64,000 nt of DNA from an uncultured Gemmatimonadales bacterium. GTDB lineage: Bacteria > Gemmatimonadota > Gemmatimonadetes > Gemmatimonadales > GWC2-71-9. The position numbers and the translations under genes are program-made. The stretch's first letter is position 1. Every line of letters begins with the position of its first letter. The stretch covers positions 94,968 to 158,967 of the forward strand of contig CAMYLY010000007.1 in assembly GCA_947259405.1 (NCBI GenBank). The letters are read 5' to 3'. A model generated the notes under the pieces. It saw only the letters and a list, made by a program, of their open reading frames with translations, searched no databases and was not told where the DNA came from. Of the stretch, positions 26,295 through 34,845 are shown piece by piece.

Positions 26295-26864
26295 ATGTTC
26301 GGACGAATCAAAGCACAGCTGACACAGACCTTCTTTGGCGACCTGGTCAAGGACTGGGGCGTTGTGTCCACGGACGACCGCAGCTTCTACACCGAGGATC
26401 TCTCTCTGGCCCTGTACGACCGGAAGGGCCGGCACAATCTCGTTCTCAGTTATCATCAAAAGAGTTCCTTCAACTCAAATCGATTCTTCTTCAGCTTTCC
26501 GGTCGGTGACCTCGGCGGGTTCGCCAACGGGTTTACCAAACGCTGGCACGAACTTGAGCGCGTTAAAAGCAACCCGCGCATGGCCCCGACGGTGGGCCCC
26601 AACAAGCTGCCGTTCGTGCACCGGCTCATTCTTGGTGTAATGCATGGCGTCAAGCTGAGCCGACTCCTGCTCGATCACAGCGATCCCGATGACGGCGATC
26701 TTGAGATTCGCATGTACGGTTACGTGACGCGAAAAGGTGACACCAAGGTCTTCATTCAAAGCGACCTCGATGCGTCCCAGGGGAGAGGACACGTCGTGTC
26801 GGGCGAGGGGATGAGGGCGGTGATGGAAGTGTTGGGAGACTATGCCAAAGAGCGTGCGGATTAA
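26295..26864 (+). CDS. Hypothetical protein
   Basis: The protein has 189 residues from ATG 26295. It is cytoplasmic and rich in aromatic and basic residues: FFGDLVKDWGVVSTDDRSFY, NRFFFSFPVGDLGGFANGF and GYVTRKGDTKVFIQSDLDAS. No family is recognised. The coding pattern looks real. The stop codon TAA and the last residues (RAD) lie at the start of an intergenic repeat, which suggests that the repeat defines the 3' end. Confidence 0.55.
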   Translation: MFGRIKAQLTQTFFGDLVKDWGVVSTDDRSFYTEDLSLALYDRKGRHNLVLSYHQKSSFNSNRFFFSFPVGDLGGFANGFTKRWHELERVKSNPRMAPTVGPNKLPFVHRLILGVMHGVKLSRLLLDHSDPDDGDLEIRMYGYVTRKGDTKVFIQSDLDASQGRGHVVSGEGMRAVMEVLGDYAKERAD

Positions 26865-26912
26865 CGAATGCAGACTAGCGACACCAAATCTGCACTCTGC
26901 AATCGGTTAATC
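26857..26912. repeat. GATTGCAGATT-type intergenic repeat, copy 3 (inverted pair)
   Basis: The left arm GATTAACGAATGCAGA is faced by the right arm TCTGCAATCGGTTAATC, an imperfect inverted repeat. The TAA of the preceding gene is within the left arm. Confidence 0.7.
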
Positions 26913-26926
26913 AACAGTCTCTTTCT

Positions 26927-27715
26927 TTACATCCCCGGTCCGGCGTAACTCTGGTTCGGCAGGAACTGATGGTGTGAGTCATCCCCACGTACCATGACGG
27001 CGGTGAGCCGAGTCTCGAGATCTTGCCACTTGTCACCGGCCATATGGTTTTCGATGAGTGCCTGGAAACTCTTTTCCCCGTGATATGTGGCGGGGTCGCT
27101 GTAAGGAATCACGAACATGTAGCGGGCTTCGCCGTACCGGACGACGTTCCCCCAGACTGGGTAGGGGTACTCGATTTCCTTCCAGAACGCGACAATGTCG
27201 CCCATCACCGCGCTCATCTCCTGCTGTGCCGACATGGTGGATTTGGCCCACACTTCGAAGACGTGCACGTATTGAGGCGGTGTGGTGGACTCGTAGCCTT
27301 CTGGTTGGTATGTCCACGCCGGCAGGCCCTGGTGGATCTCGTTCCAACTTCGCGAGATCTCCATCCCTTCCATGGCCTGGAACGCTTCCATGAGCGGACC
27401 CTCACCCGGGGTGCCCGCGAACTGCTTCATCCAATGATCGGGATCATCCAATTCGGCCCGATTGAATGCGCCGACGATAGTGATCGTATTCTGCTTCTGC
27501 CACATCGTCCATCCGTACTCCGCGGGCAATCCGGCTTTCTTGGCCGCCTCCGTCACCTGGGTCGCAACCTCCATGAAGTGCGGGAGATGGGATGCTTCGA
27601 TCTCCCAGGTCGTGACTGACGCCATTTGTCCGAGTTCCTGGCCTTGGGCCACGAGCGGGCCGGGACCGACAACCACCGCCGCGAGTAGGAACGGGAGGGT
27701 TAAACGCGTTTTCAT
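26927..27715 (-). CDS. Secreted ABM/NIPSNAP-like protein
   Basis: The protein has 262 residues from ATG 27715, with GGAGG 5 bases upstream. A signal peptide covers 1-23 (ending LVAQ). Two similar ferredoxin-like halves may be present. The first has SVTTWEIEASHLPHFMEVAT and TITIVGAFNRAELDD. The second has YVHVFEVWAKSTMSAQQEM and EARYMFVIPYSDPAT. This arrangement resembles dimeric alpha-beta barrel (NIPSNAP/ABM) proteins. No catalytic residues can be assigned. Confidence 0.6.
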   Translation of the reverse strand: MKTRLTLPFLLAAVVVGPGPLVAQGQELGQMASVTTWEIEASHLPHFMEVATQVTEAAKKAGLPAEYGWTMWQKQNTITIVGAFNRAELDDPDHWMKQFAGTPGEGPLMEAFQAMEGMEISRSWNEIHQGLPAWTYQPEGYESTTPPQYVHVFEVWAKSTMSAQQEMSAVMGDIVAFWKEIEYPYPVWGNVVRYGEARYMFVIPYSDPATYHGEKSFQALIENHMAGDKWQDLETRLTAVMVRGDDSHHQFLPNQSYAGPGM

Positions 27716-27781
27716 GGGACCTCCTTTGTCGCGCGTCTATGCGTGAAGGTAGTGGACGGACCTAGGGGTTCAAGCGCCACC

Positions 27782-27826
27782 GATCTGCATAGCGGTTAAT
27801 CTGCAATTGTTGATCTGCAATTCTTC
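27782..27826. repeat. GATTGCAGATT-type intergenic repeat, copy 4
   Basis: Three tandem-like units occur here: GATCTGCATAGCGGTTAATC, TGCAATTGTT and GATCTGCAATTC. It lies upstream of the S46 peptidase gene. Confidence 0.65.
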
Positions 27827-27904
27827 ACATCTCCTTCAGAATCCCCCTCCGATGTTTACAGATCCAATCGATAGACTCTGAAGGTGAATCCCGAGGAGGT
27901 CAGG

Positions 27905-30002
27905 ATGCTGAAGAGAGCGATACTTGCACTAGGTGGAGGGGCCGTGCTGCTATCTGTTGGTGCCTGCTCGCGGGCGACCACGACGCATCAGGCAGCGATG
28001 CCCCTTGCGATGCCGGTGGATACGGTGGTTGTTGCCCAAGCGGACATGGTTGCCGCGCTGGAACCGGGCCGGTTCGATCTGGGAAAGATGTGGACCTTCG
28101 AGAATGCGCCTGTGGCGTACTTCCAGGAGGCGTACGACTTCACCGCGACCGACGAGTGGCTCGAACACGTCCGCATGGCCTCGCTACGCCTGCCCAATTG
28201 CACGGCGTCGTTCGTGTCGCCTAACGGCTTGGTGCTGACCAACCATCATTGCGCTCGGGGCTCGACCTCACGGGTGACCCGGGAAGGCGAGGACCTGCTG
28301 ACGAATGGGTTTTTTGCCGAGACGCTTGAGGATGAGCGTCGTGTCCCGGGACTGTGGGTCGACCAAATGGTGACCATGCAGGACGTGACGCCGTTGGTGC
28401 TGGACGCCGTCGATCCGGCGGTGCGTGGTGCCGAGTTCATCGCGCAACGGGAGGCGCGCGCCGAAGCGGTGGGCGACAGTGCCAGTGCCGCGACGGGACT
28501 CCGTTGCACGATCACCTCGCTCTACCAGGGTGGCAAGTACTCGCTCTACTGCTTCAAGCGATACGAGGACGTACGGTTGGTGTTCGTTCCCGAATTGCAG
28601 ATCGGGTACTTCGGCGGGGACTACGACAACTTCACTTACCCGCGCTATGTCGTGGACGCCTCGTTCTTGCGCGTCTACGAAAACGGGCGACCGTATCAAC
28701 CCGAGTTCCACTTTGGCTGGAGCGAGGCGGGGGCGCAGGTGGATGACGCGGTGTTCGTGATCGGGAACCCGGGCTCGACCGAGCGGCTCAGCACGATGGC
28801 GCAGCTTGAGTTCGCCCGTGATTTCCGCGAGCCGTTCACGATTCGCTTGCTAGAGAGCCGCACCACGATTCTCGAGCACTTCATGGATCATCACCCCGAG
28901 ACGAGGCCCCAGTACATCAACCAGTGGTTCGGGTGGATGAACAGTCTCAAGCTCTACCGCGGGCGCGAGAGGGCGCTGAACAATCCCGAGATCATGGGAC
29001 GGAAGCTCGGTTTCGAGCAGCAGTTCCAAAGTGCCGTCATGCAGGACCCCAAGCTCGCCGCGACATATGAAGACGTGTGGGACGAGATCGCAGATATTCG
29101 GGCAGCGATGGCGGAGGTATATCCCGCCGTCGTGGCATTCAACTTCAATGGATCGACCCGGTCGCGAACCCTCGCGACGGCGGCTGGCATGTTGCAATAC
29201 GCCACCGCCGTTCAACAGGGTGCGTCCGGCGATGAGCTGGACCAATTCCGTGCCCAGCTCGAAGCGCGCGAGATCGACACGCGCGAGTGATCCGTTCGTC
29301 ACCGCAGCTCTGAATGGTATGGAGCCTGAGCCAGCCGCCTGGGCCATCATTGAAGGGTCGCCCTGGGTGACCGATCTGAACGCACGTCAAGCGTTATTGG
29401 ATGATCCCGCACGCTGCCTCGCCAGCGACGACCCGGCGTTCACGCTCGTACGATCCGTCCTGCCGCGTTTCCAGGAGGCCGGCAGTCGATTCAATGCCCT
29501 TCAGGCGGACGAGGCGTTACTCAACGCGCAGCTCGCCCGCGCGCTGTTCGACGTCTACGGCACCGATCTCCCACCTGATGCGACGTTCACGTTGCGCATT
29601 GCCGACGGTGTGGTCGCCCCGTACGACTACAACGGCACCAAGGCACCACCGTGGACCACGTTCTACGGCATGTACGACCGCTATTACTCGCATCTCGGCA
29701 CCCCCGAGTGGACGCTGCCGGATCGCTGGCTCGAACCGCCAGCGGATTTTGACATGAGCACGCCACTCAACATGGTGTCGACCAACGACATCACCGGCGG
29801 CAATTCGGGGAGCCCGGTCATCAACACCGACCTTGAGGTCGTGGGGCTGATCTTCGACAGCAACATCGAGGGCCTGTCCGGGGACTTCATCTACACGACC
29901 GATGTCGCGCGGTCGGTGTCGGTGCGCGCCGAGGGAATTCTCGAGGCTCTGCGACACATGTATCGGGTGGAGCGGATCGTGAGCGAGCTGGCTGGTAGAT
30001 AG
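27905..30002 (+). pseudogene. S46 dipeptidyl-peptidase (DPP7/DPP11 type), broken by a frameshift
   Basis: The first part (27905-29290, 461 residues) has a lipobox (SVGAC), the S46 motif NHHC at residues 113-116, and CFKRYEDVRLVFVPE, FGGDYDNFTYPRY and FVIGNPGS. It stops at 29288-29290. The rest of the protein continues in the next frame to 30002, with DPFVTAALNGME, DGVVAPYDYNGTKAPPWTTF, and the catalytic serine motif TGGNSGSPVIN. The two parts together give about 698 residues, the normal S46 length. The frames meet at about 29270-29295, where one base too many (or two too few) is implied. The first part alone lacks the nucleophile. GAGGAGG precedes the ATG. It may be a real pseudogene, a sequencing error or programmed shifting; nothing like a slippery site is obvious. 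Confidence 0.88.
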
Positions 30003-30013
30003 CTGGGATCGCG

Positions 30014-30064
30014 GGGAGCGAATGGCAGATTGACGATAATCGTCAATCTGTCATCTTCGCTCCC
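30014..30064. repeat. Hairpin form of the intergenic repeat (copy 5) between convergent genes
   Basis: The inner arms CAGATTGACGAT (30026-30037) and its complement (30039-30050) and the outer arms GGGAGCGAA and TTCGCTCCC form one long imperfect hairpin. It lies between the S46 gene and the stop of the kinase gene (30051-30053), and could act as a bidirectional terminator. Confidence 0.7.
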
Positions 30065-31586
30065 ACCAGGCCGCTGCCCGCTCGGCGGTCCACGGTTCAT
30101 CCAATCCAATACCGCGAAGCGTGGCGGCCAAGGATGTGGCGTCGGGTCGTTGTTCGGGTTTCTTGGCAAGACAGGCGAGCACAGCCCGTTCGAGGGCCGG
30201 GGGAACAGACAGCTCGCTTCGTTCACTCGGTGGTACCGGTGGATCATGAACGTGCGCCACCAACATCGCATTTGCGTTGTTCGCGTCGAACACCGCACAT
30301 CCGGTCAGCAACCAGTACGCCACGCATCCCAACGAGTAGATGTCGGAACGTCCGTCCACTGGCTCACCGAGCGCCTGCTCCGGCGCCATGTAGGATGGTG
30401 TACCGGCGGCGTGGTCCGCTCGGGTCAGCACGAGGTCGCCGTCCACGCGTGTGTCCAGCCGATGTTTCACGAGACCGAAGTCGAGCACCTTGACGAAATC
30501 GTGCTTGAATGCTACCCGGCACAACACGATGTTGGCGGGCTTGATATCCCGGTGGACCAAGCCTCGACGGTGTGCCTCCTCCAGTGATGCGCATACCTGG
30601 AGCAGGACATGCACGACGCGGCCGGCGGGGAGGGGACCGTGGCCTTCCACGAGCGTTTCCAGGTCGGTCCCTTCCAGTAGCTCCATCACATAGTAGATGG
30701 TGCCATCGTCGGCGACGCCAAAATCATAGAGCTCGACCGTATGCGGTGATTGCAGCGTTGCGGTCGCCTGGGCTTCACGTTCGAACCGCGCCACGGCTTC
30801 GTCGTAGCTATGGGTGGTGAACGCGTCCTTGCGGATCAGCTTGACCGCCGCGGGGCGCGCGAGCAGGTGGTGCGACGCACGCCACACATCGCCCATGCCG
30901 CCGTGTCCGATCCGCTCATCGAGGTGATAGCTTCCCAGACGGTGGGCTTCACGCACTTGCTCACCCAATCCGTGCACGATTCGGACAATGACGTATCCGG
31001 CCAACACGGTCCCCGCATATGGCGTGACGAAGATAAGGACGAACTCGGTTGTCGGCAGGGGAGGGGCCGCCCCGTCGGCTACGGATCCCAGATAGATCAG
31101 TGGAACCGACGCCATAGAGACGGTGAGCGCAATCAACGCCTGCCATGGTACCGCCGGGACGAGTACGGTGTAGGTCAGCACCCAGATCACGACGATCGAA
31201 ATACCAACCACGTCTCGACTCATGTATTCAGCAGGAATGCGTTCGAATGCGCCGAAGTACTGTACGCCCGCGAGTCCAAAACTCATGACGACTTCGTAGA
31301 CCAGGCCAATTGTGATGATTGTTGTGGGAGGCAGTGTCCCATGGGCGGCCACGAGATACACCGCAAGCGAAGACAACACGACTATCGACGCAGGGCCCCA
31401 TTGCCAGGGGCTCGCAAACTCCGACGCGAAGTCGCCCGAGACGGTGATGCTGCCGATCCAGACGATCAAGAAAGCCGACCCCAACACCGCGCTGACGAAT
31501 CGGATCCGCCTGACGGTACGAACGTCCGGGTCGGCAGTCGCCAGGCGCGACGGCTCGAAAGTGCGGGGGCCGCTCGGCGTCGTCAT
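30051..31586 (-). CDS. Membrane serine/threonine protein kinase with N-terminal sensor helices
   Basis: The protein has 511 residues from ATG 31586. The N-terminus holds about six transmembrane helices (roughly 28-205). The kinase domain covers about 219-480: glycine loop IGHGGMGDVW, lysine K249, catalytic HRDIKPANIV (345-354), DFG at 369-371 and APEQ in the activation segment. Most bacterial PknB-type kinases place the kinase first and the membrane helix after it; here the order is reversed. The membrane part may sense an envelope signal. No substrate gene is adjacent. The stop codon TGA is at the edge of a repeat hairpin. Confidence 0.92.
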   Translation of the reverse strand: MTTPSGPRTFEPSRLATADPDVRTVRRIRFVSAVLGSAFLIVWIGSITVSGDFASEFASPWQWGPASIVVLSSLAVYLVAAHGTLPPTTIITIGLVYEVVMSFGLAGVQYFGAFERIPAEYMSRDVVGISIVVIWVLTYTVLVPAVPWQALIALTVSMASVPLIYLGSVADGAAPPLPTTEFVLIFVTPYAGTVLAGYVIVRIVHGLGEQVREAHRLGSYHLDERIGHGGMGDVWRASHHLLARPAAVKLIRKDAFTTHSYDEAVARFEREAQATATLQSPHTVELYDFGVADDGTIYYVMELLEGTDLETLVEGHGPLPAGRVVHVLLQVCASLEEAHRRGLVHRDIKPANIVLCRVAFKHDFVKVLDFGLVKHRLDTRVDGDLVLTRADHAAGTPSYMAPEQALGEPVDGRSDIYSLGCVAYWLLTGCAVFDANNANAMLVAHVHDPPVPPSERSELSVPPALERAVLACLAKKPEQRPDATSLAATLRGIGLDEPWTAERAAAWWERR

Positions 31587-31623
31587 TCGCCGGACTGTGA
31601 GTCTCCCTGCCGAGGGATGGATG

Positions 31624-31710
31624 GCAGATGAACGAAAGTAGATGAGCGATTGCAGATTGGGCACTGCTCAATCTGCAACCGCAATCGCCAATCGTTAATC
31701 TGCGATCCTT
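31624..31710. repeat. GATTGCAGATT-type intergenic repeat, copy 6
   Basis: The inverted pair GAGCGATTGCAGATTGGGCA and GCTCAATCTGCAACCGCAAT is followed by CCAATCGTTAATCTGCGATC. The flank GCAGATGAACGAAAG also occurs in copy 10 on the other strand. The copy lies between the kinase gene and the Cys-rich gene. Confidence 0.75.
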
Positions 31711-31935
31711 CTACGGTCCTGTCGGCACGCGCGAGGCAAACGGATCCTCGCGCGAATCGCAGAACGCACACCGCATGTCGGGATCCTCGAAGAACCCGAA
31801 GTTCCCACAGAACTCGAACTCGTCGGCACGACAGGTGATGTCACAATCGCCCGATGCCGCACAATTGGTGCAGATGTTTCCCGGGCACGACTCGAGACCG
31901 CCGCCGCACGCCGTGACGCCATAGGCCGCAACCAC
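31711..31935 (-). CDS. Small Cys-rich lipoprotein (start uncertain)
   Basis: There are at least 74 residues and eleven cysteines in a short span (ACGGGLESCPGNICTNC, DCDITC, FEFCGNFGF, RCAFCDSREDP). A hydrophobic FILTVVAAYGVTAC ending looks like a lipobox, but in this frame there is no ATG and only a GTG at 31935, too close to the cysteine. The adjacent frame upstream reads RYTKLLRVLAAS from a GTG, a good signal-peptide n-region, so a one-base frameshift around 31955 is likely. The paired CxxC motifs suggest disulfides or metal binding. The function is unknown. Confidence 0.5.
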   Translation of the reverse strand: MVAAYGVTACGGGLESCPGNICTNCAASGDCDITCRADEFEFCGNFGFFEDPDMRCAFCDSREDPFASRVPTGP

Positions 31936-32324
31936 TGTGAGGATGAACTTGCCGCGAGAACCCGGAGCAGCTTCGTATAACGCACATCCACCTCCCCTCG
32001 TCTTGCGGGCGGTGGGCGGCCGAAGGGGGGAAGCCGGACCACGCGACCCGCTCTCTCGGCTAAGGTAGACCTTCCAGACAGAGGCGGCAACATCGCTCGA
32101 GGCCCGCTTGTGGCGCTGTGGTTGCTCCTCACCGCCAGGGCGCAGATCTTCTCACCTTGGATTTCAGCGTGACTCGCAACGGCTCATTGTGGCGTTGGGC
32201 CGGACCGATATTGCGGTAGGGATGATTGGGCTGCTAGCGAACGCTCGAGCAACTGAACGTGTTCATACGCCTGGCCCTCGCGGACGCGAGATGACGGGGG
32301 TGACAGACAGGTGCGAACGGCAGG
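31936..32324. other. Intergenic stretch without a recognisable gene
   Basis: Apart from the possible frameshifted signal-peptide codons at the left end (to about 31985), I see no coding pattern on either strand and no clear promoter. Confidence 0.45.
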
Positions 32325-32398
32325 CTAACGATTGTGGAGTGCAGATTGCTCGGTGTACAAACTGCACTCGTTAGTCTGTAGTCGTTAATCCCGCAATC
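32325..32398. repeat. GATTGCAGATT-type intergenic repeat, copy 7
   Basis: GTGCAGATTGCTCGGTGTAC faces AAACTGCACTCG, with outer arms TAACGATTG and AGTCGTTAATC. It contains the stop TAA of the amidohydrolase gene on the minus strand (GGGATTAACGACT). Confidence 0.7.
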
Positions 32399-33452
32399 CG
32401 CGTCGCGTCACGATCACGTTCGCATTCGCGAAGATCTGCGCCAGCTCTTCAGGCCGCAGTGGTAGCGCCATCTCGAGAAGCCGAGCGTTCTGATCGATCT
32501 TGAGCCGCACGTCCCGGGTTGGCGGCCAAGACGGCCAATCGGTCGCAAAGACCACGCGCTCGAGGCCGATCTGTCGGATGCGCTCGGCCAGTGTCTGGTT
32601 GCTCTCGCGGACCTGGCGGGCGAGTGCAGTATCCGCTCCGGCCGCTTCTGGTTGGAAGACGACCGCGGCTACATCGAAGGTGATCATCTGCGGGTTGAGC
32701 CGCCCGTCTGCAAGCGCTTCCGCGAACACGCCAAGTGCAGCATCCGTCGACGAGTCGTACCCTCCCCATCCCGCCATGTGGGCAATCTGCACTGGAAGCC
32801 GAGGCGCTTGCGAGAGCACGTCGCGCACGAAGATCCGCGCGTCCTCGGCTTCATACTCCTCCCCATTGCGGACGTGGACGACCGTGGGGAGCTGAAGTCG
32901 CTGTAGGTTCTGGAAGACCGAGGCAAGCCGCGCGACGTGCGCAGGGTCGCGCAGGTCAACGTCCGAGTTGGCTAAGTGGAGCTTGAGGGCGCGGAGCCGC
33001 GGGTCGTCGGCGCAGCGCTCAATCTCTTCGAACGCGTAGTCCGCGAGCGGGTTCACCGAGCATGCGCCAATGAGGCGGTCTGGGAACATCGCCACCTGCT
33101 CGGCGACATGATCGTTCTCGGCTTTGACCTTGGCGTATTCGTCCTCGAGCTCGAGGAGTGGCGAGCCGAACATGTAGGCAATCGAGAGCACAACACCCCG
33201 TTCGACCGAAGCTGCGTCCAGCGCGGCGATGGCCTCGTCGGCAGTCGTCGCCAACTTGACCTCGTCTGGTCGTCCGCCACCGAGCAGACGCTCCATCTCC
33301 TTTTGCAGGTCCGCGCCAGCCGTACTGCGAATATGGAGATGATGCTCGGCGGCTCGCGCGTACTGTCCAGGCGAAGAAGAAGGGACGGTGGCGGCAGCGG
33401 CAGAAAGCACCGCGGCGGTGACGACCGTTGCGAGTTTAGATTTGCGGTTCAT
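32385..33452 (-). CDS. Secreted TIM-barrel amidohydrolase (amidohydrolase family 2)
   Basis: The protein has 355 residues with a signal peptide at 1-34. TIM-barrel metal-binding elements are visible: HLHIRS after the signal, LKLHLANSDVDL, VVHVRNGEEYEAED, VQIAHMAGWGGYD and a late FATDWPSWPP aspartate. This matches the Amidohydro_2 family (PF04909), whose members hydrolyse or decarboxylate aromatic and other cyclic substrates. The substrate here is unknown. The last residues (LRD) and stop fall inside an intergenic repeat. Confidence 0.85.
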   Translation of the reverse strand: MNRKSKLATVVTAAVLSAAAATVPSSSPGQYARAAEHHLHIRSTAGADLQKEMERLLGGGRPDEVKLATTADEAIAALDAASVERGVVLSIAYMFGSPLLELEDEYAKVKAENDHVAEQVAMFPDRLIGACSVNPLADYAFEEIERCADDPRLRALKLHLANSDVDLRDPAHVARLASVFQNLQRLQLPTVVHVRNGEEYEAEDARIFVRDVLSQAPRLPVQIAHMAGWGGYDSSTDAALGVFAEALADGRLNPQMITFDVAAVVFQPEAAGADTALARQVRESNQTLAERIRQIGLERVVFATDWPSWPPTRDVRLKIDQNARLLEMALPLRPEELAQIFANANVIVTRRGLRD

Positions 33453-33520
33453 ACCGGCTGTGGGTGCGTACTAATGGTTGAGATGCCGGGATGTGGCCAT
33501 TGGTCGCAACAGAAGCGATC

Positions 33521-33552
33521 CATCTAATCGGCAATTGTCAATCTGCAATCAT
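33521..33552. repeat. GATTGCAGATT-type intergenic repeat, copy 8
   Basis: CTAATCGGCAATTGTCAATC is followed by TGCAATCATCT. The stop TGA of the esterase gene (minus strand) forms its edge (GATGATTGCAGATTGACAAT). Confidence 0.7.
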
Positions 33553-34733
33553 CTCCCCATCTTCTCCTGAACCCGCTCCAGATTAGCGCAGTATACGGCC
33601 ATGTTCACGTGGTTCGTCTCACGGCCCAACGCGCACGCCCGTTCGTAATTGGCTCGGGCGTCCTCGAGTCGTCCGGCCGCGTCGTAGGCGTCGCCCCGGC
33701 TATCGTAGACGTTGGCGGACGATGGATACACCTCCACGTTGCGCTGGAACACAGCGATGGCCTCATCAGCCTTGTTCTGGCCCAGCAAGCGATACCCCAT
33801 GCTGTTGACGGAAGCTTCGGGGGTGATAATCTCGTAGCCGAACTGCTCGGAGATCGCGGAATAGTGGGCGTCGAGAGCTTCCAGTCCACCCTCGTCGAAG
33901 AGTGCGCCCGGATTGTCGAGGCGCCAGTCGGCGTACAGCGACTCCAGTGCATTGTAGGTGGTCCGATGGGGGATGGACCCGTGCGTTTCCTCCTCCATGT
34001 AATCGAAGTGCCACGTGAATCCGTCGGGCGCGTGCTCTTCGAGGATGCCGGCCAATCCCCACGCTCCCGCCAGCATGCGACCGCCCTCGTTGCCGACAGT
34101 CATGTACAGATATCCCTCGCCGTCCGGACGAACGTCGAAGAACGCCTCGGCCTTGGCTAGCAGCGCCTTGTTGTCCCACCAGAGGCTCGGGCTTATGGCG
34201 ATATAGGCATTGAAGACCTCGGGTCGCGTCAGCAAGGCGTGTACCGCGAACAGGCCGCCAAACGAATGGCCCACCAGCACGTTGTACGGGGCAGTGCGAT
34301 AGTTGGCCTCGACAAACGGCATCAGCTCGTCGGCGATGAACGCCAGGAAGTCGTCGGCGCCGCCGGCCGTAGGGAAGTTCTCATCTGGAGACGAGAGGGC
34401 AGGTGTGAGGTCGCGCGTGCGATCAGTATTGGGCAGGGCGACAACGATCATCGGCGACATGTAACCAATGCTCGACAGAAACTGGATGACGCCAGCCGTA
34501 TGTAGAAAGTGCGCGTTACCATCGAGCAGGTAAAGCACGGGGTACGCGGTGGATGTTTGGTCGGCGCCATCCGGAAGGTGGACGAATACGGGGCGGTCTT
34601 CCCCGAGGATCTTGGAGTGGATCGTGACTTGCTCGCCTGCAACGATCGGCGTCGGCTCGGCATTTTGCGCGACGCCTGCAGCCGGGAGCGCTAAGAGTAT
34701 GCAAATCGAAAGCGGGAGGGAGATTCGATTCAT
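33549..34733 (-). CDS. Secreted esterase (Fes/esterase-D type) with C-terminal TPR
   Basis: The protein has 394 residues from ATG 34733. A signal peptide (1-22, ending GVAQ) is followed by an alpha/beta-hydrolase of the PF00756 type: VFVHLPDGADQTSTAYPVLY, LLDGNAHFL and nucleophile motif VGHSFGG, with THGSIPHRTTY supplying the catalytic histidine. From about residue 320 come two to three TPR-like helices (DEAIAVFQRNVEVYPSSANV and YDSRGDAYDAAGRLEDARAN). This combination is common in secreted siderophore-esterase-like proteins of Bacteroidetes and relatives. No siderophore genes are nearby, so the substrate is open. Confidence 0.9.
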   Translation of the reverse strand: MNRISLPLSICILLALPAAGVAQNAEPTPIVAGEQVTIHSKILGEDRPVFVHLPDGADQTSTAYPVLYLLDGNAHFLHTAGVIQFLSSIGYMSPMIVVALPNTDRTRDLTPALSSPDENFPTAGGADDFLAFIADELMPFVEANYRTAPYNVLVGHSFGGLFAVHALLTRPEVFNAYIAISPSLWWDNKALLAKAEAFFDVRPDGEGYLYMTVGNEGGRMLAGAWGLAGILEEHAPDGFTWHFDYMEEETHGSIPHRTTYNALESLYADWRLDNPGALFDEGGLEALDAHYSAISEQFGYEIITPEASVNSMGYRLLGQNKADEAIAVFQRNVEVYPSSANVYDSRGDAYDAAGRLEDARANYERACALGRETNHVNMAVYCANLERVQEKMGR

Positions 34734-34845
34734 CGGTTTGCCCTTGTCAGGACCCTGGTTGATTGGAGACTCAGGTTCTACCACAACGTCCGGTTCGCGT
34801 TCCACCACCGCGGCCTGCGCCAATGCGCAATCGTTCCCCTGCAGT

